A DNA stretch of 64,000 bases, taken from the NCBI GenBank assembly GCA_963704875.1, contig CAVPIA010000004.1:47029-111028 (forward strand), given 5' to 3'. The notes under the pieces were generated by a model. That model saw nothing but the letters and a program-made list of their open reading frames with translations, did no database searches and was not told where the DNA came from. Every line of letters begins with the position of its first letter. Positions within the stretch are counted from its first letter, which is position 1. Positions 1-8,506 of this stretch are shown here, piece after piece. The position numbers and the translations under genes were made by a program. The stretch is from CAMYOC01 sp963704875 (GTDB lineage Bacteria > Pseudomonadota > Gammaproteobacteria > Steroidobacterales > XN24).

Positions 1-117
1 GGCCAGCCGGAAGATCCGGTCCTGGAAACGCAGCACGATGGCGTCGAATGCGAAGTCATCGCCGGATCTGAACAACCGGACCAGTTCAACATCAGATTTG
101 TCATCCCAATTGATCAA
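1..117 (-). CDS. ECF-type RNA polymerase sigma factor, N-terminal part only
   Basis: Reading the minus strand from a TTG at 117 gives an open frame to the window edge that includes DVELVRLFRSGDDFAF and then FQDRIFRLA. This matches the start of sigma-70 region 2 in ECF sigma factors, where an acidic/hydrophobic helix precedes the core-RNAP-binding segment. About 39 residues are visible; regions 2.2 to 4 lie outside the window. An in-frame TGA lies two codons upstream of the TTG, so the start cannot be much earlier, although no good Shine-Dalgarno sequence is seen. The gene is divergent from the TolB/TPR membrane protein at 414. The family call rests on a short stretch. Confidence 0.55.
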   Translation of the reverse strand, partial: MINWDDKSDVELVRLFRSGDDFAFDAIVLRFQDRIFRLA

Positions 118-301
118 CGATCATGTTGCCTGTTAGTGCATCCGGACGGTGATCGGTTTACTCCGATCCTGATTCCGTAACGGTGTGGAGGAAATCCGGT
201 TGTGATCCCGGCCCCGGTGTCGACAGCCATATGATCACACGGCATTGCATACGGGTCGTTAGTGCGGGCAGCCGCGGATCGGTTTACTTCGCTCAATCTA
301 C

Positions 302-352
302 AAAAGGTGTCAGGTTTATTTTTTCTGAAGAAATAGACCTGACATCCTTTTT
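302..352. repeat. Family A hairpin repeat (full)
   Basis: Left arm AAAAGGTGTCAGGTTTAT and right arm reading AGACCTGACATCCTTTTT form an imperfect palindrome with a short loop. It lies in the divergent intergenic region between the sigma factor and the gene at 414, and is the first of the family A copies in this window. Confidence 0.85.
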
Positions 353-413
353 CCTTCTCAATCCCGGGCCGATCGGCGATGATGCATGCTCGATAGCCAG
401 CACCGGTAAACAC

Positions 414-2015
414 ATGTCGCTGTTAGCCGAGTTGAAACGCCGCAACGTAGTAAAAGTGAGTAGTGCTTACCTGGCGCTCGGCTGGGTGGTCGTCGAGGTC
501 ACCAGCACCGTCACTCCGTTGCTGAACCTGCCCGAATGGCTGCCTTCGGTGGTGGTGTGGATCGGGATCATCGGTTTCCCGTTCGTCGCGGTGTTCGCCT
601 GGGTCTATGAGCTGACGCCCGAGGGACTCAAGCGCGAGAGCGAGATCGATCGATCTTCATCTTCGTCTGCGGCTCTTGTCTCGTCCAGGCGACTGAATTA
701 TCTGATCATCGGATTTGTCGCCTTGGCGGTGCTGTTGTTCGCGACGGACCGCTTAATCCGCAGCAGCGCGCCGCCCATTGCTCAGCCTGAGCCTGCACAG
801 GCTGTCGAAACAATCGCGGCGCTGGACGACCGACCTGCCATTGCGGTACTGCCATTCGACAATCTGTCCGCGGACCCGGAACAGGCGTTCTTTGCCGAGG
901 GTCTCGCCGAGGACCTGATCACGCGCCTGTCGAACTGGCGCGCGTTCCCGGTGATCGCCCGCAGCTCCAGCTTCCAGTTTCGCGGTGGCAACGTGAATCT
1001 TGAACAGGTTAGCGAGGCGCTCGGGGCGCGCTATGTCGTGCAAGGCAGTGTCCGGCGACAGGCCGACCGCATCCGCGTCACGGCGCAATTGATTGACGCG
1101 TCCTCGGGCGAGCACATCTGGGCGGATTCCTACGATCGTGAGGTGACAGACGTATTCGCGTTGCAGGACGAGATCAGCGCCATGATCGCGGCACCGCTGG
1201 TTAGCGACCTCAACCGCGCCGAGGCGGCACGCGCCCAGCAGCGCGGTACCGAAAACCTGGAGGCCTGGAGTCTCTACCAGCTCGGAATGCAGCACGCCAA
1301 CCGCTATTCGCGGGAGGATCTTGCCGCGGCGCGCGCGCTGTTTTCACAAGCGGCGGAGCGTGACCCACAGTTCGCCACGGCACTGGCCCAGTTGGTGCTG
1401 GCCAATCTCTGGGACGTCGTGCTCGGCTGGAACGAGACGCCCGCCGAGACCGTGACCGCCTCACTGGAACTCGCACGCGACGCAGCGTCGCTCGACCCCC
1501 GTGATCCCGCGGCGCAAGCGGCGCTTGGCTGGGCCTATACGATGTCGGGCGATCTGGACGCCGGGCTGGATGCGAGCAGGCGCGCGGTCGAGCTCAATCC
1601 GAGCATGCCGGAAGCATGGGGCTGGCTCAGTTGGACACAGCTCCTGACAGGTGAGCTCGACGACTGCATCGCCGCAGCACAACGCACGCAGCGGCTCGAT
1701 CCGCAGGGCGTCTACGCATTGATCGTGCTGGACAACCTGTCGCAAGCCTACTGGCAACAGGGGCAGTACGATGCGGGGCTTCGCGCTGCCAGGAGATTGC
1801 TGGTCGGGCTGCCGGACTATTATCTCGGTCACGTTTTCGTGGCGATGAACGCAGTGGGACTGGAGCAAATGGACGAGGCACGCGCCGCAATCGCCGAGGG
1901 GCGCCGTGCGCAACCGGAACTGTCACTCGCGCTGGTTCAGGCCATGTACGGGGTTGCGCGCCCGGAGATCGATGCCCGGCGCGACGCCATGCTGCGGCAA
2001 GCGGGTCTGGAGTGA
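414..2015 (+). CDS. Membrane protein with TolB/FlgO-like domain and TPR repeats
   Basis: 533 residues from the ATG at 414. An open frame extends upstream to 183 but would translate a family A repeat; residues 5-25 (ELKRRNVVKVSSAYLALGW) match the N-terminus of the paralogue at 6008-7768, which fixes this start. Membrane segments are seen near residues 16-35, 45-65 and 94-113. They are followed by a TolB/FlgO-like domain (about 140-265, beginning AIAVLPFDNLSADPEQAFFA) and then TPR-like helical repeats to the C-terminus. Proteins of this layout are common in some gammaproteobacteria and are often annotated as TPR or adenylate-cyclase-like, but no cyclase, kinase or DNA-binding domain is visible here. 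The role is unknown; a membrane-anchored scaffold or sensor is an inference. Confidence 0.85.
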   Translation: MSLLAELKRRNVVKVSSAYLALGWVVVEVTSTVTPLLNLPEWLPSVVVWIGIIGFPFVAVFAWVYELTPEGLKRESEIDRSSSSSAALVSSRRLNYLIIGFVALAVLLFATDRLIRSSAPPIAQPEPAQAVETIAALDDRPAIAVLPFDNLSADPEQAFFAEGLAEDLITRLSNWRAFPVIARSSSFQFRGGNVNLEQVSEALGARYVVQGSVRRQADRIRVTAQLIDASSGEHIWADSYDREVTDVFALQDEISAMIAAPLVSDLNRAEAARAQQRGTENLEAWSLYQLGMQHANRYSREDLAAARALFSQAAERDPQFATALAQLVLANLWDVVLGWNETPAETVTASLELARDAASLDPRDPAAQAALGWAYTMSGDLDAGLDASRRAVELNPSMPEAWGWLSWTQLLTGELDDCIAAAQRTQRLDPQGVYALIVLDNLSQAYWQQGQYDAGLRAARRLLVGLPDYYLGHVFVAMNAVGLEQMDEARAAIAEGRRAQPELSLALVQAMYGVARPEIDARRDAMLRQAGLE

Positions 2016-2040
2016 GATATATTTTTGCCAAGACGAGAAG

Positions 2041-2066
2041 GCTGGTGCCGATCATAGCTTTATAGC
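2041..2066. repeat. Left 26-bp inverted repeat flanking yajD
   Basis: This 26-bp sequence is matched in inverted orientation at 2576-2601, with the outer 17 bp (GCTGGTGCCGATCATAG) identical and 24 of 26 positions matching overall. The pair encloses the yajD gene. Confidence 0.8.
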
Positions 2067-2100
2067 TAGTTTTGCTTCCTGTGCGGAGGCTGGCATCCGG

Positions 2101-2128
2101 CACCAGCACCAGCACCAGCACCAGCACC
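2101..2128. repeat. CACCAG hexanucleotide tandem repeat
   Basis: Four and two-thirds copies of CACCAG lie in the leader upstream of yajD. The array is short and noncoding as annotated; length variation by slippage is possible. Confidence 0.85.
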
Positions 2129-2195
2129 GGAGGATATAGCCGTTCCATCAAAGAAGTCACAAGCCGGTACCAGCGCGGTAGACAGGAGCGTTGCG

Positions 2196-2525
2196 ATGGC
2201 GCGGCAGCAGCGCGCGGAGCGAGAGAAGGGCTACCGGGCGCAGGCCTTAAAGCTCTATCCCAAAATATGCGCGCGTTGCGGCCGCGAATTTGGCGGCGAG
2301 AACCTGCGGGAGCTCACCGTTCATCACAAAGACCACAACCACGACAATAATCCGCCGGATGGCAGCAACTGGGAATTGCTTTGCCTTTATTGCCACGACA
2401 ATGAGCATGCGCGACATCTGGTTGCCGACGACGCTAGCGCTGTGGCGCAAGGCAAGACCGCAGAGCCACCATCCACGCATTCTCCGTTTGCCGGTCTCGA
2501 TGCATTACTGAAACGCGACACATAG
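2196..2525 (+). CDS. yajD: YajD-family HNH nuclease
   Basis: 109 residues, the normal length for YajD. Residues 24-27 (CARC) and 63-66 (CLYC) supply the zinc-binding CxxC pairs, and LTVHHKDHNHDNNP with GSNWELLCLYCHDNEH forms the HNH (beta-beta-alpha metal) core, including the conserved HH. The start is supported by AGGAG seven bases upstream of the ATG at 2196. YajD proteins are predicted HNH endonucleases of unknown biological role. The gene sits alone, preceded by a CACCAG microsatellite, and is enclosed by 26-bp inverted repeats at 2041 and 2576, which is unusual for a gene normally treated as housekeeping. Confidence 0.9.
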   Translation: MARQQRAEREKGYRAQALKLYPKICARCGREFGGENLRELTVHHKDHNHDNNPPDGSNWELLCLYCHDNEHARHLVADDASAVAQGKTAEPPSTHSPFAGLDALLKRDT

Positions 2526-2575
2526 TCTTCTGCCATGATGGCTGACGCCGACCATCCGCGATCGCGTCTATAGAG

Positions 2576-2601
2576 GCTATGAAACTATGATCGGCACCAG
2601 C
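2576..2601. repeat. Right 26-bp inverted repeat flanking yajD
   Basis: Partner of the repeat at 2041-2066. No transposase lies between the arms and no clear target-site duplication is visible outside them. Confidence 0.8.
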
Positions 2602-2720
2602 CAGAATTCGTTATTTGGAAAACAGCCCGTCTCTGACCCCGTACCGCCTTGCGGTAGCCAGACCTGCCGGTACGCAGGAATGCGCGGCAGGCAGTGTCGC
2701 CGCTTGCCCGCATTCCCGCA

Positions 2721-3380
2721 CTAGTCCGGCGTGCTCTTCAGCATAAGCGTCCCCATCCAGGCAAACCAGACGATCTGACCCAGCCCGAAAGCGGCGCCCA
2801 GCTCACCGAGTGAAGGGACGATGGTCAGGATGCCAAACATGCCGACGGCCACACCGAGATAGCCGAGGGCCCTGGGCGATACCCGGTAGCGCAGAGAAAC
2901 GACACCAATCAACAGCACCCAGATACCACCGACAATTTCGACCCCGCCTCCAAGGCCTTCCTGGATGGCCCCGACCGCCAGCCAGACTGAGTCCGCCTGG
3001 GCTGGATCCCGGTCGTAGAGTGCAGCCACCGTCTCCAGCCCGACACTGGTGACCATACCGCTGGCGATGACCAGACCCGCCCAAATCAGGCCGAACGCAG
3101 TCGCAATATTCATCAGTGACGCAGAGCGGACTTTCAAGCGCTCATGCAGCGCCACTGCCAGAACCACCAGGGCGACGCCAAAGACCACGTAGATAAACAG
3201 ATTCCATGTCTGGAAGATGACCTCTCTTTCCAGAACAAACTCGAGCCGTTGGGCAGAGCTCCAGCCTTCCGTGCTGCCCGGATTGAGCACGGTGGCAATC
3301 ACCGCAAAACCGACGACATAGCACAGCGCCTCGAGCAGTGCGGCGATGCCCCCGGCTTTTTGCAAAGTGTTAGTGCTCAC
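2721..3380 (-). CDS. DUF4386-like integral membrane protein
   Basis: 219 residues beginning at a GTG at 3380 with AGGAG six bases upstream. About six hydrophobic segments are seen: near 10-30, 60-80, 90-110, 135-160, 170-190 and 195-215. The first reads GGIAALLEALCYVVGFAVIA, with small residues at its start. Length and layout fit the DUF4386 family of predicted membrane proteins, whose function is unknown. The gene stands alone and is divergent from the secreted protein at 3797. The family assignment is from overall pattern, so it is moderate. Confidence 0.7.
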   Translation of the reverse strand: MSTNTLQKAGGIAALLEALCYVVGFAVIATVLNPGSTEGWSSAQRLEFVLEREVIFQTWNLFIYVVFGVALVVLAVALHERLKVRSASLMNIATAFGLIWAGLVIASGMVTSVGLETVAALYDRDPAQADSVWLAVGAIQEGLGGGVEIVGGIWVLLIGVVSLRYRVSPRALGYLGVAVGMFGILTIVPSLGELGAAFGLGQIVWFAWMGTLMLKSTPD

Positions 3381-3796
3381 GCTGACTCCTGTTAACTGAC
3401 GGGGACATCCACGCCGGGCGGTCGGGACGCCGATGCGGCGAAGAGCCGGTTCCCCGGCATTTTACATAAACCATTTCCGGCCGTGGGTGCTGTGTAACGT
3501 GCGGTTCCGGACCCTGCGCAATGTTCAGGGTCAGCAATGATGGAACCCGCGAAACCACTCCCAACTCATTGAATTGGAGATGACAATCTTATTGTTTCGT
3601 ATTTTTCTCGACTTCCATTGCAAACCCGTGCATCGTCACTGCCCTGACAATGGTCGGACAGGCCAAAGTCAGTTAAGAAAAACAAGAAGACCAAGAACCG
3701 GTTCTCCCCTTTGTCGAGCAGCCATCAAACGCTCCACACAGGACTCAGGACAGCCGCGCTACCGACGACTCGTCAATTATCAATTGGGGGAACCAC
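3381..3796. other. Intergenic region with no gene seen
   Basis: This 416-bp divergent region separates the DUF4386-like gene from the secreted beta-propeller gene and presumably holds both promoters. Short open frames in it show no recognisable protein and no ribosome binding site. An AT-rich stretch lies near 3570-3620. Confidence 0.6.
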
Positions 3797-4801
3797 ATGA
3801 GAAAGCAATTCGTTATCGGAATGGTCGCACTGGCCATTCTTGCGTTACCAATACAATCTAGCATCGCGGGCGACAAACACGGACCGAAGCACAAACCCTT
3901 CCCGAAGAAGGTCTTCACCAATCCCGGATCCCCGCCCGAGGGTTTTACCATCGGTAAGGGACACACCGCCTATCAGGGCTCGGTGGACGGGTCCGTTTAC
4001 AAGGCGGACCTGAGATCCGGCAAGGGTGAGCTACTGGTCGACGTGGTGGAGCCGTGGACACCAGACACCTGCCGCCTGCTCGGACTGCGGGTCGATAGCC
4101 GCACCAACTATCTGTTCGGGGCCGGGTGTTTTTATGGCAACGCGTTCGTTTACGACGCGGATAACGGTGCGCTGATAGCAGAGTACCAGCTGGATTCATC
4201 GGGTGCCTCGGTGATCAACGATCTGGCGATCACCAAGGACGCGGTTTACTTCACCGATTTCAACCAGCCGTTTTTGTACAAACTGCCGCTTGCCAAAAAC
4301 GGTGGACTGCCGGCTGCCGACGCGGCCATCGCAATACCGTTGACCGGTGACTTCCCGACGACCAATGACTTCGGTGAGGGGACCTCGAACGGTATCGTCG
4401 CGACGAAGAACGGCAAGACCCTGATCATCGGCAGCTCGTTCACCGCGAAGCTCTACAAAGTGGACCCGGAAACCGGCGATGCGAAAGAGATCGTCATTGA
4501 TCCGCCTCTCGACGGCTTTCTGGACGGCATCGCGATGAAGGGTAGAACCCTGTATATCGCGACGCCATACGAATTCGAGCCTGGCTCGGTCGATCGGATT
4601 CAGGTCGTGAAACTGGACAAGGACCTGCTCTCGGGCAAACTCGTGGACACGATCACTGATGATGATCTGGACGGTGTCGCGAGCCTCGCGATTTTCGGTA
4701 GTTCCCTGTACGTGAACAACGCAAGGTACCTTGACTTCCCGGAGCCGGATACAGCCTACTGGGTCACGAAGCTAAAAATCAGTCCGAAAAAGAAGAAATA
4801 G
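3797..4801 (+). CDS. Secreted SMP-30/gluconolactonase-like beta-propeller protein
   Basis: 334 residues; the ATG at 3797 follows TTGGGGGAACC. Residues 1-24 form a signal peptide (basic start, then MVALAILALPIQ, cleavage after SIA-G). The mature protein has repeated segments such as SVYKADLRSGKGELLVD, NAFVYDADNGALIAEYQL and AKLYKVDPETGDAKEIVID, the four-stranded blade pattern of SMP-30/NHL-type propellers, with VINDLAITKDAVYFTDF typical of the gluconolactonase-like superfamily. It is probably periplasmic or exported. The substrate is unknown. A strong rho-independent terminator follows, so the gene looks monocistronic. The C-terminus ends in a lysine cluster. Confidence 0.7.
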   Translation: MRKQFVIGMVALAILALPIQSSIAGDKHGPKHKPFPKKVFTNPGSPPEGFTIGKGHTAYQGSVDGSVYKADLRSGKGELLVDVVEPWTPDTCRLLGLRVDSRTNYLFGAGCFYGNAFVYDADNGALIAEYQLDSSGASVINDLAITKDAVYFTDFNQPFLYKLPLAKNGGLPAADAAIAIPLTGDFPTTNDFGEGTSNGIVATKNGKTLIIGSSFTAKLYKVDPETGDAKEIVIDPPLDGFLDGIAMKGRTLYIATPYEFEPGSVDRIQVVKLDKDLLSGKLVDTITDDDLDGVASLAIFGSSLYVNNARYLDFPEPDTAYWVTKLKISPKKKK

Positions 4802-4835
4802 CACGACTGACAGCAAATTCGTTACAGTTTTTAAG

Positions 4836-4860
4836 AACCCCGCTTCGGCGGGGTTTTTTT
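4836..4860 (+). terminator. Rho-independent terminator of the 3797 gene
   Basis: A perfect 6-bp stem CCCCGC/GCGGGG with a TTCG tetraloop is followed by seven T residues, 34 bases after the stop codon at 4801. Confidence 0.95.
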
Positions 4861-4921
4861 GTGCCCACCCTTTTTGGGGTCAGAAACGTGTCTATTATTG
4901 ATTGGAAGAAAGAAGGCCTCC

Positions 4922-5043
4922 GACCCTGCCCCGCAAAGTGCCAGCGCGCAGGTGATACCCTTGTGAGGCATTCGCGATCCGACCCGGGCCGCTGCATGAA
5001 GGGTCCTGGCGATACTCACCATAGCGCACTTTGCTGCGGGGTC
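4922..5043. repeat. Long imperfect inverted repeat
   Basis: GACCC with GCAAAGTGC (4922-4941) is mirrored by GCACTTTGC with GGGTC (5026-5043), leaving an internal region of about 85 bases. It lies between a terminator and the CPBP gene. It could be a structured 5' leader or a degenerate repeat; no known RNA family is recognised. Confidence 0.35.
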
Positions 5044-5105
5044 TGGTGAGTCATGCAATGTTCACCGGCACCCGGTTCTCATGACCCATCCGGCGCGAGA
5101 GGGAT

Positions 5106-5945
5106 ATGAAAAAGCTCGCCCCACTCATCGAGGTCGCGACCGTTGTCGGTCTGTTCTTTTACTTCCGCCTTGTATTGAAACACTCTGCCCTCGCCGGCTG
5201 GCAGGAGTCGATATTCGGGGCGGCACCGGTGTCAAGCAGCCTGTTGTTCTTCGCGTTGCCATTGCTCATCGTATTGGCGACGCGACGCGGCGCGCGTGGC
5301 CTGGGACTGACCACACAGCAACCAGGCTATGACCTGCGCGTCGCGATGCCCGCGTTAGCCGTGGTCGCGCCGGTCACGATATTGTTCCTTCTCGTTCAGC
5401 TGCTGGGGTCGGATCCGTATCAATGGCTGGGCGGGATCATTCTGACCATCGGTTTTACCATCGGCGGCGTGGTGATGACCCGGTCGGTCAGCAGAATCGC
5501 CAATAAGCCGGAACGGTCGATCAGCCTCTACGGCCTTGCAGGCTATGCGGGCGTTCTGGCCGGTGGCGCGGTGCTGATCGCCTTGATCCATCCGGTAGCG
5601 CCAATGCTGGGCCGGGTGATCCTGGTACTGGTGTTTGTCGGCTTGCTGGAGGAGGTATTTTTTCGCGGATACGTCCAGACGCGGCTGAATGAGAGCCTCG
5701 GCAAACCCCTCCGCTATCGCGGCGTCAGTTTTGGCGCGGGCCTGCTGATCACCGCTGTAATCTTCGGCCTGATGCATCCACTGACCGCATCGGCCGACAC
5801 CACACCGTGGGCCTGGGCACTATGGACCACGACCGTTGGCGTGATTCTTGGCTACCTGCGCGAGAAGACCGGCGCGGCCGTGACACCGGCCATCGTTCAC
5901 GGAGTGATCTTGCTTCCGGGTGTGCTGTTCGGCGTGGCTGGGTAG
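5106..5945 (+). CDS. CPBP-family intramembrane glutamic endopeptidase
   Basis: 279 residues with about eight hydrophobic segments. Three signature motifs are visible: EEVFFRGYVQTRL (motif 1, EExxxR, near 178-190), FGLMHPL (motif 2, catalytic His) and AAVTPAIVHGV (motif 3, third His). These define the CPBP/Rce1-like membrane protease family (PF02517), whose bacterial members act in maturation, bacteriocin immunity or regulated proteolysis. GAGAGGG lies five bases before the ATG. No bacteriocin precursor or partner is seen beside it, so the substrate is unknown. Confidence 0.88.
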   Translation: MKKLAPLIEVATVVGLFFYFRLVLKHSALAGWQESIFGAAPVSSSLLFFALPLLIVLATRRGARGLGLTTQQPGYDLRVAMPALAVVAPVTILFLLVQLLGSDPYQWLGGIILTIGFTIGGVVMTRSVSRIANKPERSISLYGLAGYAGVLAGGAVLIALIHPVAPMLGRVILVLVFVGLLEEVFFRGYVQTRLNESLGKPLRYRGVSFGAGLLITAVIFGLMHPLTASADTTPWAWALWTTTVGVILGYLREKTGAAVTPAIVHGVILLPGVLFGVAG

Positions 5946-6007
5946 CGAAAAGGTGCCCGGAAGGGTGCCACGTCAAACCAGGCGCCAAAGAAAATCGTCT
6001 CTGACGC

Positions 6008-7768
6008 CTATTGGAGATTCAGCTCTCTGGCCATTGCCTGCAGCCTGGGATCACCATGCATTGAACGCAGTTGAGGGAACCAGTCGAACAGCCACGGATA
6101 CCACGGCAGTTTGGAATCCCGCGCCGCTTCGAGCCAGTGCATGGTCTGCTCGGTGTCACCCATCGCGCCATAGATCAGCACAAGCGCCAGTGCGTTGTCC
6201 GCTTCGGCCGGGATAGATTCGACGATGGCTCTGGCCTCGTCCATGCGACCGGCCCTGGCGTAGCTGTAGCCGCGGGCGAACGACCATAACGGGCTGTCCA
6301 CCAGATTCGCATGCGCGGCGATTGCCTCATCATAGCGACCCAGCTCGAGATAGGCGTCGCCCAGCACCATCCATGCAATCGGCCAGTCCTCGCGCAGGTT
6401 GAGCGTGGCCTCCGCTTGCGTAATCGCCTGTTCATACATGCCGGAACTGATGTACTGCGAGGCAAGCCAGGCGGAATAGAACGGCGATAGCGGGTCAAGT
6501 TCAACGGTGCGCTCGCCCGCCTCGAGGGCTTCTTTTTTGCGACCAAGCAATTCGAGCAGCCAGGCATAATGATAGTAGGCGCTGACCAGGCTGGGATTAA
6601 GTTCTATGGCTTTGATAAAGGATTCTTCAGCACCCGCAACGTCCCACTCATAGTAGAGCCTGTACATACCGACCGCAGCATGCGCTTCGGCCAGATTCGG
6701 GTCGAATTCCAGCGCGCGATCGGCGGCGGCCTTCGCACGGGGATACGCCCCCTCCGGATACGGGCTATGACCGAGCTTGGTGTAGCCGTAGGCGAGCCCG
6801 GCATAAGCCAGCGCGCTGGTCGGGTCGTTCTCGACCGCTTCGGTGAGAATCTCCACGCCGCGCCGGTACGCGTCCGGCGTCTCCTTGTGCATCTGAAACA
6901 TGCCCTTCAGATAAGCTTCATAAGTCGCCGGATCGACCGTGCTCTCCTCGGATAACTCGCGCAGTTCCGCCGGAGTGAGCCGGACCTGGATCGCCTGTGC
7001 GATAGTTCTGGCGATCTCCCCTTGCAGCGCCAGCACGCTGTCGAGCTTGCGTATGTAGGTCTCCGCCCACAGGTGCTCATCGGTGGACGCGTCGATCAGC
7101 TGCACGATGATGCGTACGCTGTCGCCTTCGCGGGTCACCGAGCCCTCGACCACATTGGCCACGTTGAGCACGCTGCCAATCTCCGGCACTGACAGATTCT
7201 GATCGACCCGTTCGCTCGAGGTTCTGGAAATTACCTTTAGCGCAGTGATCTTGGCCAGACTGGTCAGCAACGCATCGTGCATGCCAACAGCGAAGTAGGC
7301 CTGGTCAGGATCTGTCGACAGATTGGCCAGCGGGAGAACGGCGATGGAACTGGTCTGTGCGTCGTCCAGGACTGACCGGATCCCGCTATCGATATCGCGA
7401 ACACCGCTGAATACGCCGTAGATGACAGCCAGAATCACAGCTGTCAGCGCGCCCAGGATCAGATAGTCGGGTTTCTTTAGCGACCTACCGCCAGGGGCAT
7501 CGGAATCAACATCAGAACCGGTATCAGAATTGACGGGCGGCGTGCGCACAATGCCGGCCGTGGTGATGTCATAGCGCCAGCCAAAGACCAGCGCGACGGG
7601 AAAGCCGATAATGACCGCCATCCAGACATAGGCCAACGCGCGGCCGGGCAATTCGAGCGACTGCATGGCCAGGTCGGCTACCTGCAGCACGACCCAGGCG
7701 CCCACCACATAGGCCCCGGCGACCCGAAAGACCCGGCGGCGACGCAGTTCCTGAAAAAAGGAAGGCAT
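6008..7768 (-). CDS. Membrane protein with TolB/FlgO-like domain and TPR repeats
   Basis: 586 residues and a clear paralogue of the protein at 414-2015. Shared order: basic N-terminus (ELRRRRVFRVAGAYVVGAW), membrane segments near 15-35 and 45-65, a third near 105-125 (YLILGALTAVILAVIYGVF), a TolB/FlgO-like domain (about 140-265, from IAVLPLANLSTDPDQAYFA), then at least six TPR-like repeats from about 270 with AYAGLAYGYTKLG and AYYHYAWLLELLGRKKEAL patterns. No enzymatic or DNA-binding domain is evident. GGGGG directly precedes the ATG, an unusually short spacing. Function unknown; a membrane-tethered scaffold is inferred. Confidence 0.85.
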   Translation of the reverse strand: MPSFFQELRRRRVFRVAGAYVVGAWVVLQVADLAMQSLELPGRALAYVWMAVIIGFPVALVFGWRYDITTAGIVRTPPVNSDTGSDVDSDAPGGRSLKKPDYLILGALTAVILAVIYGVFSGVRDIDSGIRSVLDDAQTSSIAVLPLANLSTDPDQAYFAVGMHDALLTSLAKITALKVISRTSSERVDQNLSVPEIGSVLNVANVVEGSVTREGDSVRIIVQLIDASTDEHLWAETYIRKLDSVLALQGEIARTIAQAIQVRLTPAELRELSEESTVDPATYEAYLKGMFQMHKETPDAYRRGVEILTEAVENDPTSALAYAGLAYGYTKLGHSPYPEGAYPRAKAAADRALEFDPNLAEAHAAVGMYRLYYEWDVAGAEESFIKAIELNPSLVSAYYHYAWLLELLGRKKEALEAGERTVELDPLSPFYSAWLASQYISSGMYEQAITQAEATLNLREDWPIAWMVLGDAYLELGRYDEAIAAHANLVDSPLWSFARGYSYARAGRMDEARAIVESIPAEADNALALVLIYGAMGDTEQTMHWLEAARDSKLPWYPWLFDWFPQLRSMHGDPRLQAMARELNLQ

Positions 7769-7814
7769 CCCCCAAGATTAGGACAGCGGTGCCCGGTCTG
7801 CCGGACTGCGACCC

Positions 7815-7866
7815 AAAAGGGGTGTCAGGTTTGTTTTCATAGAAAGAACAGACCTGACGCCTTTTT
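7815..7866. repeat. Family A hairpin repeat (full, variant arms)
   Basis: Arms AAAAGGGGTGTCAGGTTTG and CAGACCTGACGCCTTTTT enclose a short A-rich loop. It lies just upstream of the TolB/TPR gene that starts at 7768 and downstream of the GNAT gene end. Confidence 0.85.
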
Positions 7867-7911
7867 CCTACCTGGACAGATTAGACGCCGACAGCGTCGC
7901 CAGGTCGGAGG

Positions 7912-8436
7912 CTATGAAGACAGGTGATGATCGACCATCAGCAAGCCGTCTTCCTGTCTGCACGCGGCTGTATCTGAATAGTGCCCGATCAAGCCCTTCA
8001 CTTTCTTGTTATCCGCCAGCAAGACAGCCTGGAGTCGTTCGACATGCCGCTCGGCGGCTGCGGCCGCGATTCGTTGCAGCAGCAGACCACCGATACCACG
8101 ACCTTGCCATTTGTCGCCCACGGTAACGGCCAGCTCAGCAACAGTCGGATCGTGATCGCTCACGATAAAGCGCACCACACCAACGCCAGTCGGCTGGCCG
8201 CTGCCAGCATCATCACAGGTCGCAACGATCGCGTAATGGGTTTGCCCGTCGCACTCGGTCAGGAAGCGCAGCTCGCTATCGCTTAACACTGCCTTGGCCG
8301 CATGGAACCGGCTGCGGCGGGAGTCAGGCGACAAGCGAGAAAATGCTTCAGCCAGCGCGGCGCTGTCCGATGGCTGTATGGCGCGCAGTTCCAGCAGTGT
8401 TCCATCGGCGAGAGCAACCCGCTCTCGAAACGACAT
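7912..8436 (-). CDS. GNAT-family N-acetyltransferase
   Basis: 174 residues from the ATG at 8436. An open frame extends to 8538 but its extra residues are low-complexity and overlap a LacI remnant, so the internal start MSFRERVALADGTL is preferred. The acetyl-CoA-binding motif A is visible as VGDKWQGRGIGGLLLQRI, containing the Q/R-x-x-G-x-G/A signature, preceded by a beta-strand AELAVTV and followed by a motif-B-like segment. FRERVALADGTLLELRAIQPSD resembles the start of acetyltransferase domains of the Pat type. The acceptor substrate is unknown. The C-terminal end (about 15 residues) looks unlike the family and may be altered. Confidence 0.75.
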   Translation of the reverse strand: MSFRERVALADGTLLELRAIQPSDSAALAEAFSRLSPDSRRSRFHAAKAVLSDSELRFLTECDGQTHYAIVATCDDAGSGQPTGVGVVRFIVSDHDPTVAELAVTVGDKWQGRGIGGLLLQRIAAAAAERHVERLQAVLLADNKKVKGLIGHYSDTAACRQEDGLLMVDHHLSS

Positions 8437-8506
8437 GCCGTACTTCACGGTGCGCGTAATAGGCGCTGAGTGGCGCCAGGCATCCGATTCGCGTGCCTGT
8501 CGCCAG

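Noticed and set aside
183..413. N-terminal extension of the TolB/TPR protein
   Set aside because: It would translate a family A repeat, and the paralogue at 6008-7768 aligns from the internal ATG at 414.
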